In this document: one piece after another, positions 10,251-18,940 of the stretch
Layout: every line of letters starts with the position of its first letter
Position numbering within the stretch: the stretch's first letter is position 1
Assembly: GCA_001873635.1 (NCBI GenBank)
Contig: MNZK01000044.1
Span: forward strand, 1-37,336
Direction: 5' to 3'
From: Porphyromonadaceae bacterium CG2_30_38_12
GTDB taxonomy: Bacteria; Bacteroidota; Bacteroidia; Bacteroidales; Paludibacteraceae
Length of the DNA stretch: 37,336 nucleotides
Notes under the pieces: generated by a model
Seen by the model: the letters and a program-made list of their open reading frames with translations, nothing else
The model's database searches: none
Told to the model about the DNA's origin: nothing
Made by a program: the position numbers and the translations under genes

Positions 10251-11312
10251 ATGAGTTCCTCTTCAAATCTCTCTTTTCTCGATCGCTACCTCACACTGTG
10301 GATATTTTTAGCCATGTTTATTGGCGTTTTTTCGGGGTGGATGTTTCCTGCGGTTGCTCAGTTTTGGAATAGTATGTCTTCTGGCACTACAAATTTCCCA
10401 ATCGCCATAGGTCTAATTGTTATGATGTATCCACCATTGGCCAAAGTGAAGTATGAAGAGCTGGGCGAAGTATTCCGCAATACCAAAATTCTCACCTTAT
10501 CATTGGTTCAAAACTGGATTATCGGACCGATATTGATGTTTGCACTTGCCATTCTATTATTCAAGTTTTTTCCGGGCGAAAACAACTCCAATCTACCCTA
10601 TGTTTACGGAATTATAATGATTGGATTAGCTCGTTGTATTGCGATGGTTATTGTTTGGAACGATTTGGCAAAAGGCGACACGCAATATGCAGCTGGTTTA
10701 GTAGCATTTAATAGTATTTTTCAAGTGCTCTTTTTCTCCGTGTATGCTTGGTTTTTTATTGCCATTGCTCCTAATTGGTTTGGCATTCCTACAAGTGATG
10801 CTGTGTCAAAAATCACCATAGGGCAAATTGCCGAAAGTGTTTTCATTTACTTGGGAATTCCTTTTATTGCCGGTTTCCTTACACGTTTTATTCTTATCCG
10901 GGTGAAAAGCAAAGAATGGTATCACTCCAAATTAATTCCCAAAATATCACCCTTAACCCTTATTGCTTTACTTTTTACCATTTTGGTAATGTTTTCACTC
11001 AAAGGCGAATACATTGTAAAAATACCAATGGATGTCGTTTTGATAGCCGTTCCATTGCTTATTTATTTTGTCATCATGTTTATCGGTTCGTTTTTCATGA
11101 GCAAAAAAGCAGGCGCATCCTACGAACAATCAACAACGCTTTCATTTACTGCTGCCAGCAACAATTTTGAATTGGCAATTGCTGTTGCCATTGCCGTTTT
11201 TGGAATCAATTCGGGCGAAGCTTTTGCAGCAGTTATTGGTCCGTTGGTCGAAGTCCCTGTAATGATTGCATTGGTCAATTTGGCTTTTTGGTATAAGAAA
11301 AAGTGGTTTTAA
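10251..11312 (+). CDS. ACR3-family arsenite efflux transporter
   Basis: [67 protein letters not shown]; start at MSSSSN rather than tracked 10164. Confidence 0.95.
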   Translation: MSSSSNLSFLDRYLTLWIFLAMFIGVFSGWMFPAVAQFWNSMSSGTTNFPIAIGLIVMMYPPLAKVKYEELGEVFRNTKILTLSLVQNWIIGPILMFALAILLFKFFPGENNSNLPYVYGIIMIGLARCIAMVIVWNDLAKGDTQYAAGLVAFNSIFQVLFFSVYAWFFIAIAPNWFGIPTSDAVSKITIGQIAESVFIYLGIPFIAGFLTRFILIRVKSKEWYHSKLIPKISPLTLIALLFTILVMFSLKGEYIVKIPMDVVLIAVPLLIYFVIMFIGSFFMSKKAGASYEQSTTLSFTAASNNFELAIAVAIAVFGINSGEAFAAVIGPLVEVPVMIALVNLAFWYKKKWF

Positions 11313-11399
11313 TATAAAAAAAATCAGCGCGTAGAATATACCAATTGCACTTTTGAATTCATTAAATAGAGTCAATCGTTTGTATTTGCAAAAATAATA

Positions 11400-11438
11400 A
11401 TGCATCACAACAACGCAGTAATGCTTGCTATGATGCAT
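11400..11438. repeat. Inverted repeat ATGCATCA...TGATGCAT
   Basis: Perfect 8-bp arms separated by 23 nt, between convergent ACR3 and Bor-like genes. Confidence 0.45.
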
Positions 11439-11457
11439 ATATGTAAAGATAGCCAAA

Positions 11458-11751
11458 TTATTTTATAATTGTAACCGTAGTAGGTGTGTAAAGTCCACCT
11501 GTTAAAGCATTTAAGAAACCATCGATGAATGAATGTGAAACTGTGATAGAGTAGTTTTCTGTTTCACCAACTAATTGTTTTGTGTCGGCAGTTGCAATAG
11601 GAGCTAAACCATAAATTAAATAATGATTGTGAGCAACGGTTTTAATTCCATTTTGTGGTCCTTTACCCACGGTTGCTGTGAATGTGTAACAAGAAGTCAT
11701 TGTTACGGTCATGACGATAAGAAACGCAAATTTTAATAATTTTTTTTTCAT
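11458..11751 (-). CDS. Bor-family lipoprotein
   Basis: Lipobox signal MKKKLLKFAFLIVMTVTMTSC; C-terminal FIDGFLNALTGGLYTPTTVTI resembles the Bor protein (NGLLGFITLGIYTP-like). Confidence 0.75.
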   Translation of the reverse strand: MKKKLLKFAFLIVMTVTMTSCYTFTATVGKGPQNGIKTVAHNHYLIYGLAPIATADTKQLVGETENYSITVSHSFIDGFLNALTGGLYTPTTVTIIK

Positions 11752-11907
11752 AAACATTAATTTGTTTTGTTTTGCCTACTCTTTAGCTTTTCGGCATACG
11801 CTTTATAAATCATATACAAAGGTAATTTATTTTTGAAAAATAAAAAAATGTAAATTCAACAAACTACAAGGTGTTGACATAAGTTAATTAAATATGCTTG
11901 AGGACTC

Positions 11908-12309
11908 TTACAAAAAACTTAAAAGCATAGCCAAGCCTTTGGGAACGAAAATGATTAAACCAACAGTGGCGGCGCTAATGGCAGCAACAAGAACAGCTCC
12001 CGCAGCAATGTCTTTTATTTTTCCAGCAAGTGCATTGTGTTGGGGTGAGACTATATTAACAAGGTTTTCGATTGCAGAATTGACCATTTCTAAGCTGATT
12101 ACTAATCCGAAACAGAGGATACAGAGCATCCACTCACTTAAGTTAATGTCAAAAATAAAACCACACACAACTACCAACAAGGCAATGATGAGGTGTATGT
12201 TCATATTTGCCTCTTTGCCAAAAACACTTCTAATTCCTGCAAAAGCATAACCAAAACTTCGTAATCGTTTTATCAGAGCACCTCTGAAATTATTTGTTTC
12301 GTTTTTCAT
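11908..12309 (-). CDS. dgkA: Diacylglycerol/undecaprenol kinase family
   Basis: AFAGIRSVFGKEANMNIHLIIAL..., SLEMVNSAIENLVN, IKDIAAGAVLVAAISA. Confidence 0.92.
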   Translation of the reverse strand: MKNETNNFRGALIKRLRSFGYAFAGIRSVFGKEANMNIHLIIALLVVVCGFIFDINLSEWMLCILCFGLVISLEMVNSAIENLVNIVSPQHNALAGKIKDIAAGAVLVAAISAATVGLIIFVPKGLAMLLSFL

Positions 12310-12324
12310 TTTTATATTTTAAAA

Positions 12325-12366
12325 TGCAAAGGTAAATAAATTTCGCTTATTTTATTTACCTTTGCA
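12325..12366. promoter_or_regulatory. 42-bp palindrome carrying back-to-back divergent promoters (dgkA / esterase)
   Basis: TGCAAAGGTAAATAAA-tttcgcttat-TTTATTTACCTTTGCA: perfect 16-bp arms, each with a TACCTTTG -7 box facing outward. Confidence 0.8.
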
Positions 12367-12405
12367 TGCAATGTTTTTGGAAACTTAAAATTCAATATTC
12401 TAACA

Positions 12406-13218
12406 ATGAAACGACTTGTATTTTTATTTGGATGTCTTTTGTTTTTTGTATTTGCTTTTTCGCAATCACAAGTTGATACAGTGGTAGTTAGTGCTTCTAA
12501 AATGCACAAAATGCTGAAAAATGTGGTCGTAGTGCCTGGGGATTATTCCAAGAAAAAACATTATCCTGTTGTATATATTTTGCATGGTTACAGTGATAAT
12601 TTTGCGAAATGGGTAAATACGGTTCCTTCAATTAAGAAATTAGCCACGCAGCATCAATTTATTTTGGTTTGTCCTGACGGTGGTTTTAGCAGTTGGTATA
12701 TGGATAGCCCTATTGATAGCACTTATCAGTACGAAAGTTATATTATCAACGATTTATTGCCATATATTGATAAAAATTATGCTACTATTCCCAATCGACA
12801 AGCACGTGCCATCACGGGTTTAAGCATGGGCGGACATGGCTCGATGTATTTGGCTATTCGCCATCAAGATTTGTTTGCAAATGCCGGAAGTATGAGTGGC
12901 GGGGTAGATTTGCATGCTTCCAACAAAAAATATGACATAGCAAAGCGTATCGGGACTATGGAGGCTCACCCAGAATTGTGGGACAGCAATTCGGTTATGA
13001 ATATGGTTGATAGCCTTAAAAACAAAGCGTTGAATATAGCCTTCGAGTGTGGCGTATCTGATTTCTTTTATGAGATTAATTTGGCAATGCATAAGCGATT
13101 GCTAATGCTGAAAATTGACCACGATTACACGGAGCGTCCAGGTGTTCATAATTGGGCTTACTGGGCAAATGCCATTGAATATCAACTCCTTTTTTTTGAC
13201 AATAACATGAAGCGTTAA
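12406..13218 (+). CDS. Secreted alpha/beta hydrolase, putative esterase
   Basis: Signal peptide MKRLVFLFGCLLFFVFAFSQ; YPVVYILHGYSDN; nucleophile motif GLSMGGHGSMYLA. Confidence 0.88.
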   Translation: MKRLVFLFGCLLFFVFAFSQSQVDTVVVSASKMHKMLKNVVVVPGDYSKKKHYPVVYILHGYSDNFAKWVNTVPSIKKLATQHQFILVCPDGGFSSWYMDSPIDSTYQYESYIINDLLPYIDKNYATIPNRQARAITGLSMGGHGSMYLAIRHQDLFANAGSMSGGVDLHASNKKYDIAKRIGTMEAHPELWDSNSVMNMVDSLKNKALNIAFECGVSDFFYEINLAMHKRLLMLKIDHDYTERPGVHNWAYWANAIEYQLLFFDNNMKR

Positions 13219-13238
13219 GTTTTTTACTCTAAATTACC

Positions 13239-13913
13239 ATGTCAATAACTACTAATTTATCACATATCAGAACACACATTCCACCACAAGTAGCGTTGGT
13301 TTGTGTATCCAAATTTAATCCCGATGAAGCCATTTTGGAGGCTTACAATGCTGGCGAACGCCATTTTGGCGAAAGTAAAGTACAGGAATTGCTCGGAAAA
13401 TTTGAGCGACTGCCAAAGGATATTCGTTGGCATTTTATCGGTCATCTGCAAACTAATAAAGTGAAAGCTATAGTTCCGATAGTTCATTTAATTCATGGTG
13501 TGGACTCCGAAAAGCTACTAAAGGAGATTAATAAACAAGCAGAAAAAGCTTTTTGTGTGGTGAATTGCTTGTTGCAAGTACATTTATCCGAAGAAGAAAC
13601 CAAATTTGGTTTTTCCGAAGGCGAGCTTTTTGATTATTATATGCATGGTGGTATTGATAAACATCCTCATGTACGCATTTGTGGGGTTATGGGCATGGCA
13701 TCGTTTACGGAGAATAAGGAGCAGATAGAAAAAGAATTTGAAATGCTTAAGAATATTTTTGATAAACTGAAAATGATTTGTTTTCAAAATAATGACGATT
13801 TTAAACAAATCTCGATGGGAATGTCGAGCGATTTTGAAGCAGCTATTGCCTGTGGCAGTACAATGGTGCGTATTGGTAGTTCCATTTTTGGCGAAAGAAT
13901 GTACCTTAAATAA
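13239..13913 (+). CDS. YggS/PROSC-family PLP-binding protein
   Basis: VALVCVSKFNPDEAILEAYNAGERHFGESKVQELLGK, WHFIGHLQTNKVK, ISMGMSSDFEAAIACGSTMVRIGSSIFG. Confidence 0.95.
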   Translation: MSITTNLSHIRTHIPPQVALVCVSKFNPDEAILEAYNAGERHFGESKVQELLGKFERLPKDIRWHFIGHLQTNKVKAIVPIVHLIHGVDSEKLLKEINKQAEKAFCVVNCLLQVHLSEEETKFGFSEGELFDYYMHGGIDKHPHVRICGVMGMASFTENKEQIEKEFEMLKNIFDKLKMICFQNNDDFKQISMGMSSDFEAAIACGSTMVRIGSSIFGERMYLK

Positions 13914-13919
13914 CTAATT

Positions 13920-15017
13920 TTGATGCTTATAAATTCACTGTCGTTACTAAATTATAAAAATATTGCGGAAGCTGAACTTACCTTTTCGCCCAAAATAAAT
14001 TGTTTTATTGGCGACAACGGTATGGGCAAAACCAACGTTTTAGATGCACTTTATTTCCTCTCTTTTTGCAAAAGTTATTCAAACTCTATTGATTCACAAA
14101 ATATTACACACGAAGCCGACTTTTTTATGATTCGTGGTAACTATATTCTTAATAGTCAGCCCGAAGAGATTTACTGCGGCATGAAGCGTAAGCAGAAAAA
14201 GCAATTTAAACGCAATAAAAAAGAATACGACAAACTATCTGACCACATCGGTTTAATTCCTTTGGTATTTATATCGCCCGACGATTTATACCTTATTTCG
14301 GAAGGAAGTGAAGAACGTCGAAAATTTATCGATGGTGTTATTTCACAATGTAATCATGCTTATTTGCAACAACTTATAAGTTACAATACTGCATTGAAAC
14401 AACGAAATGCACTGCTAAAATCCGATCAAGCAGTTGATTTCACGCTTTTTGAAATTTGGGAAGAGCTAATGGTGAAGCATGGCACATTTATTTTTGAAGA
14501 ACGCAAACGTTTTCTGGAAGAATTTGTACCTGTTTTTCGTGATATTTATCACAAAATTTCGGGTGGTAATGAACTAATTGATTTGGTTTATAGCTCGCAA
14601 CATGCAAGTAACGAGATTGTTAAATTGATGGCTCAGCACAGAGAGCGCGATAAAATATTGGGATATTCTACGCAGGGAATTCACAAAGATGAGTTGGAGA
14701 TGCTTCTGGATGGTTTTCCCATCAAGCGTGTTGGTTCGCAGGGTCAAAACAAAACCTATTTAGTATCGCTTAAGTTTGCTCAATATTTCTTTTTGCAACG
14801 GGCACATCAGCTTTCGCCTATTCTGCTTCTCGACGATATTTTTGATAAATTGGATGCTAATCGAGTTCAGAAAATAATAGAAATTGTTTCGGGGAAAAAT
14901 TTTGGTCAAATTTTTATTACTGATACAAACCGTGAACATTTAGATACTATTCTTGCTGGTTTGCAGAGTGAGTCAAAAATTTTCACGGTTGTGAATGGCG
15001 AAATTTTGAGTAATTAA
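13920..15017 (+). CDS. recF: DNA replication and repair protein RecF
   Basis: Walker A GDNGMGKTN; QGIHKDELEMLLDGFPIKRVGSQGQNKTYLVSLKFAQ; Walker B SPILLLDDIFDKLD. Confidence 0.96.
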   Translation: MMLINSLSLLNYKNIAEAELTFSPKINCFIGDNGMGKTNVLDALYFLSFCKSYSNSIDSQNITHEADFFMIRGNYILNSQPEEIYCGMKRKQKKQFKRNKKEYDKLSDHIGLIPLVFISPDDLYLISEGSEERRKFIDGVISQCNHAYLQQLISYNTALKQRNALLKSDQAVDFTLFEIWEELMVKHGTFIFEERKRFLEEFVPVFRDIYHKISGGNELIDLVYSSQHASNEIVKLMAQHRERDKILGYSTQGIHKDELEMLLDGFPIKRVGSQGQNKTYLVSLKFAQYFFLQRAHQLSPILLLDDIFDKLDANRVQKIIEIVSGKNFGQIFITDTNREHLDTILAGLQSESKIFTVVNGEILSN

Positions 15018-15619
15018 AATTTGGCTGCGAGAGGCAATGACAGTATTTCCCCTAAAAATTTTTCTAAGTCAAATTGTTTTAAATCAGTTATATCTGTATT
15101 AATTACATAATCGGCAAAAGGAATTAAATCAACATCTTTGCGCTGATTCTTCATCCGAGCTTTTATCTGCTCAACAGTTAGATTATCGCGTTTTTTTACG
15201 CGTGCTATGCGTGTAGCTTCGGAGGCGGTTATTAAAACAATTTTATCCACATAATGCCTAAAATTACCCTCGATGAGTATGGCACATTCCAAAAATATAC
15301 ATTTTTCAGTTTCGTGTAAGCCGCGCCATTTTCTGAAATCTTCTTGTACGGCAGGATGCACAATAGCATTCATCTTTTTTAGCAATTCGCTATTTGAAAA
15401 AACAAGGGACGCTATGAAACTGCGGTTGAGAATGTTGTTGGTGTAAGCCTCTTTGCCAAATTTTTCCACAATCTGTAACCGTATGTTTTGATCTTCATTT
15501 TGAAGGCGGCGTGCTTCCTTGTCGGTATTATAAATTGCATAACCAGCATTGCTCAAAACAGTACTCAAGGTGGATTTTCCACCTCCAATGCCGCCCGTAA
15601 TTCCTATAATTGTTGCCAT
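15014..15619 (-). CDS. coaE: Dephospho-CoA kinase
   Basis: P-loop GITGGIGGGKSTLS; YNTDKEARRL; TRIARVKKRDNLTVEQIKARMKNQ. Confidence 0.95.
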   Translation of the reverse strand: MATIIGITGGIGGGKSTLSTVLSNAGYAIYNTDKEARRLQNEDQNIRLQIVEKFGKEAYTNNILNRSFIASLVFSNSELLKKMNAIVHPAVQEDFRKWRGLHETEKCIFLECAILIEGNFRHYVDKIVLITASEATRIARVKKRDNLTVEQIKARMKNQRKDVDLIPFADYVINTDITDLKQFDLEKFLGEILSLPLAAKF

Positions 15620-15633
15620 CGTAATGGTTTTGT

Positions 15634-17364
15634 TTAAAATCCAAAAGTGAATCCAGCACTCATAGTCAAGTTGTTCCCTTGCAAATAAGCGGGTGTGTAA
15701 TAATTTAATGTTTGAGCTACTGTCATTCGTTTTTCTCCAAAACTTACTGCCTTGGTCGGTTCAAAAGCCTGTATATTAGTGTATTCAGCTTTAAAAAATG
15801 CATAGCCATTGTTTATGATTTCGTATGTTCCGTGCAAGCCTATAGTCTGATTGCTCCAGATGATTTCGCCCGGTGATGGTTGCTTAATAATGTCGTCCAC
15901 CTTCCCTACAATACCGTTGGAAGTTCCCCTGCGTACATAATCATATTCGTTTCCGTGCTCGGCATTCATGTAAAAAAGCTTCAAGTCGATGCCTCTTCGG
16001 GGTTTGTATTGCAAGGCAAAATAGCTTTCCTGAGCATTATCGCCTAAGTAATGCCCTAAATTGTACGAATTGGAAGCGTAGCTAAGCACCGAAATGGAGT
16101 GTTTGTAATTTAGAATGTTGGTTTTCGTATATTCAAACACGGCGGAAAGATTTTTTACAGGAAAATTGGTAATATTTACACCGCCTTTTAATGATATAGG
16201 ATTGGCTTCGGCGTTGTTTGGATTTAATCGGGCAAAATTAAATTCGTCGATAAACACAGAACCGTAAAAGTGTGTATGTTTCAGGTTACGCGAGCTAAGG
16301 TTCATAAACATTTGTGAGTTTTGGTTTTCAGTTCCCAAACCTTTGGTAAGTGTGTGGTCGATAGATTTGTAAAATACAATAGGTATCAAATAGCCTCCTT
16401 GTATGGTTTTTTCAGCATAAATAATCGAATTTCCGAAAGAAATTTTTAAATTTTTAATTGGTGTTAATGTAAACATATTGGCAGCCATAAATTTATTAGC
16501 CGGACGATACCAAATGGTGCTGCCATTCTCCAGATAGTACGAGCTACTGTCCCGAACGTTGGACACTAACCAAGCATGAAAGTAGTTTAGCTCGAACCAC
16601 TTAGCTGGCTGCAGTCGTAACGTAACCATCGGAAATGAGGGAGCTCTTCCTGAAAGAATATTAGACCCGTGAAAGTTGTCGCCCCACATCACGTTTTCTT
16701 TTACCAACCCGATAGATCCCCACGCGTTTGAGATTTTTATACCACCACGACTATCGCTATAGTCGCCACCATAAGAGGCTTCTTTGTATTCGTAGCCAGG
16801 CAAATTGTTTAAATAGTTATAGCTCGAAAGCGTGTCGCCGTTGTTAGATAAATCGCGTAAACTGCCAAAAATGGAAATATGCTTGCCAAGCATTGCCTGA
16901 AAATCAATACCTATCCATCTTTGAATAATATTCCCGTGCGTATTGGCAACGATATTCATTCCTAATATCGGACTAATACGTGCACGAAAAACTGAGTCCT
17001 TGTAATGGATAGCGGGCTGAATCAAGGCGGCTTTACTATTTTCATTTTTCCATACATGCCATTTGGCAGAAGGTAAGGTGTTGTTTTCCAATGCCAATTC
17101 GTTCAGAAAAAATTGAATTTCAGTACGCTGACGTGTATTCAAACGATTGCTTTGACGCTGAGCTTCAACTAACTTTAGCAAAATAAAACTTCTACTGTAA
17201 GGCTTTACAGCCGAATTTAATTCAAAAAATCCATCTGTGGCAAGTTCATCCACAAACTCGTACATTCGATAATAGGACATATTTTGAGGTATATCTTGCG
17301 CTGAGCTAAGCATAGTAATTGTCCACATCCACAAAATGAAAAGACACTGGTTTATTGTTTTCAT
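15634..17364 (-). CDS. Wzi-like capsule assembly / outer membrane beta-barrel family protein
   Basis: Signal peptide; WGDNFHGSNILSGRAPSFPMVTLRLQPAKWFELNYFHAWL and beta-barrel-like C-terminus. Confidence 0.75.
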   Translation of the reverse strand: MKTINQCLFILWMWTITMLSSAQDIPQNMSYYRMYEFVDELATDGFFELNSAVKPYSRSFILLKLVEAQRQSNRLNTRQRTEIQFFLNELALENNTLPSAKWHVWKNENSKAALIQPAIHYKDSVFRARISPILGMNIVANTHGNIIQRWIGIDFQAMLGKHISIFGSLRDLSNNGDTLSSYNYLNNLPGYEYKEASYGGDYSDSRGGIKISNAWGSIGLVKENVMWGDNFHGSNILSGRAPSFPMVTLRLQPAKWFELNYFHAWLVSNVRDSSSYYLENGSTIWYRPANKFMAANMFTLTPIKNLKISFGNSIIYAEKTIQGGYLIPIVFYKSIDHTLTKGLGTENQNSQMFMNLSSRNLKHTHFYGSVFIDEFNFARLNPNNAEANPISLKGGVNITNFPVKNLSAVFEYTKTNILNYKHSISVLSYASNSYNLGHYLGDNAQESYFALQYKPRRGIDLKLFYMNAEHGNEYDYVRRGTSNGIVGKVDDIIKQPSPGEIIWSNQTIGLHGTYEIINNGYAFFKAEYTNIQAFEPTKAVSFGEKRMTVAQTLNYYTPAYLQGNNLTMSAGFTFGF

Positions 17365-17380
17365 GATTTGTTACTTAATT

Positions 17381-18916
17381 TTAGGCACTTCGTGCATTTC
17401 GAAATAGAATGTTTTTGATAATCCGAAAGAAGTAAATGAGATCAGTTTGAAGCGTACCTTTGTTTTTGCAAGCGTATAGATAATTTAATTCTGAACTTTC
17501 AATTTCTTCTAAGGTTTGAGGCATGTCGGCATAAAAAGGTGGTAATAATCCGGGTTTAAATTGTACACGAAGTTGTTGTAACTCTTTGCTATACAAGCTA
17601 AAGTAATGTGAGCTAATGGGTCGTACGCCTACTAACTTCATTTCGCCACGAACAAAATTGATAAACATAGGTAATTCATCGAGCCAATACTTGCGCAGAA
17701 ATCTGCCAAGTGTCGTAACACGGATATCACGTTTAAATTTACCGCCTTTTTGTAAACTTGATTTTTTATAAATGTATGCCTGTATAAATTCTGAATAGGG
17801 ATGCATGGTACGAAACTTAAACACTTTAAACTGCTTACCATTTTTTCCCACACGGCTCAACTGTATTAATGGACCATGAAAGCGGTTTAAGTTTGGATCA
17901 GGTTGTTGCATTCTTCGTGCGTAAACATAGTTATAACTTCCTAATTTCTTTTCATCTATCACCTCAAAACCACATAGGTATAATCGTCCCAAAACCTCGG
18001 TTTTTGATAATACTCTATTTCTTCCTTTTGTAATGTCGTAATATAAACGTTTAGTTATAAATAGTTTTGGTGTTACTCTGTTCAACAGGAACATAAAACC
18101 GTAAATCAGATAGTTAAGTCGTTTGGGAAAACGTTTTAAAAATTCTTTTTTTTGTGTGCTCTTTGATTTGAAACGACAAATGAAAATACCATTGTCGGGC
18201 AATTTGGAATTAATAATAGCAAATTCTTTGTTAATGCCACGTATATTATTAAGCAACTGAAACTGTATGATAATCTGGAACTTATATTTTTGTTTTGATT
18301 TAAAATCATTTAAGTTATCCGAAAAACTTACATAGGTATTTCCGCTTCTGAAATCGACATACTGCGACAGGCTATCAAATGTTTTTTGGCAAGAATTTTC
18401 GATGATAACAGTTCTTAAATCCTGATAACTTTCTTCATCAAGCATGCTTGCAGGCTTTAGTTTGGCAAATTCTCGCACTTCAGTCTCTAACTGAAAATCA
18501 TCTTTGTAGTTGGTAGCATAAAGGATTGCAAAATATAGAAAATGAAAGATTGAATTGACAAAAAAAATAGATGTTGTAAATGTAAAAAGTACATTTTGTG
18601 AAAAATACATGTCGAAAAAGAAATGCGATACCCCTAACATGACAGAAAATGTTAGTATCGTAGCATAAAATAAATTAAAAGACGTAGGGATATATTTTTG
18701 CGTATGCAGTGGTTTGTATCTCCCCAAAAAATAGGATACTGTCAGCCAAATACTAAAGTAAATAAGTGCTGCAAGGTCGTATTTTGTGAATGGATTTTGA
18801 GTTGTTAGCGGAAAAAAACGAAGCACTACAAAAATACACAATGCCAAAAATAGAACATCGAAAAGAATGCTTATTTTGGAGGGTCTGTACAGTATTTTGA
18901 TGAAGCTACGAGGCAT
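17381..18916 (-). CDS. Membrane sugar transferase (polyprenyl glycosylphosphotransferase family), atypical architecture
   Basis: C-terminal RVGKNGKQFKVFKFRTMHPYSEF...TTLGRFLRKYWLDELPMFINFVRGEMKLVGVRPIS...FKPGLLPPFYAD; N-terminal TM helices. Confidence 0.9.
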   Translation of the reverse strand: MPRSFIKILYRPSKISILFDVLFLALCIFVVLRFFPLTTQNPFTKYDLAALIYFSIWLTVSYFLGRYKPLHTQKYIPTSFNLFYATILTFSVMLGVSHFFFDMYFSQNVLFTFTTSIFFVNSIFHFLYFAILYATNYKDDFQLETEVREFAKLKPASMLDEESYQDLRTVIIENSCQKTFDSLSQYVDFRSGNTYVSFSDNLNDFKSKQKYKFQIIIQFQLLNNIRGINKEFAIINSKLPDNGIFICRFKSKSTQKKEFLKRFPKRLNYLIYGFMFLLNRVTPKLFITKRLYYDITKGRNRVLSKTEVLGRLYLCGFEVIDEKKLGSYNYVYARRMQQPDPNLNRFHGPLIQLSRVGKNGKQFKVFKFRTMHPYSEFIQAYIYKKSSLQKGGKFKRDIRVTTLGRFLRKYWLDELPMFINFVRGEMKLVGVRPISSHYFSLYSKELQQLRVQFKPGLLPPFYADMPQTLEEIESSELNYLYACKNKGTLQTDLIYFFRIIKNILFRNARSA

Positions 18917-18940
18917 ATATAATTTTTTTCAGCTTTATTC

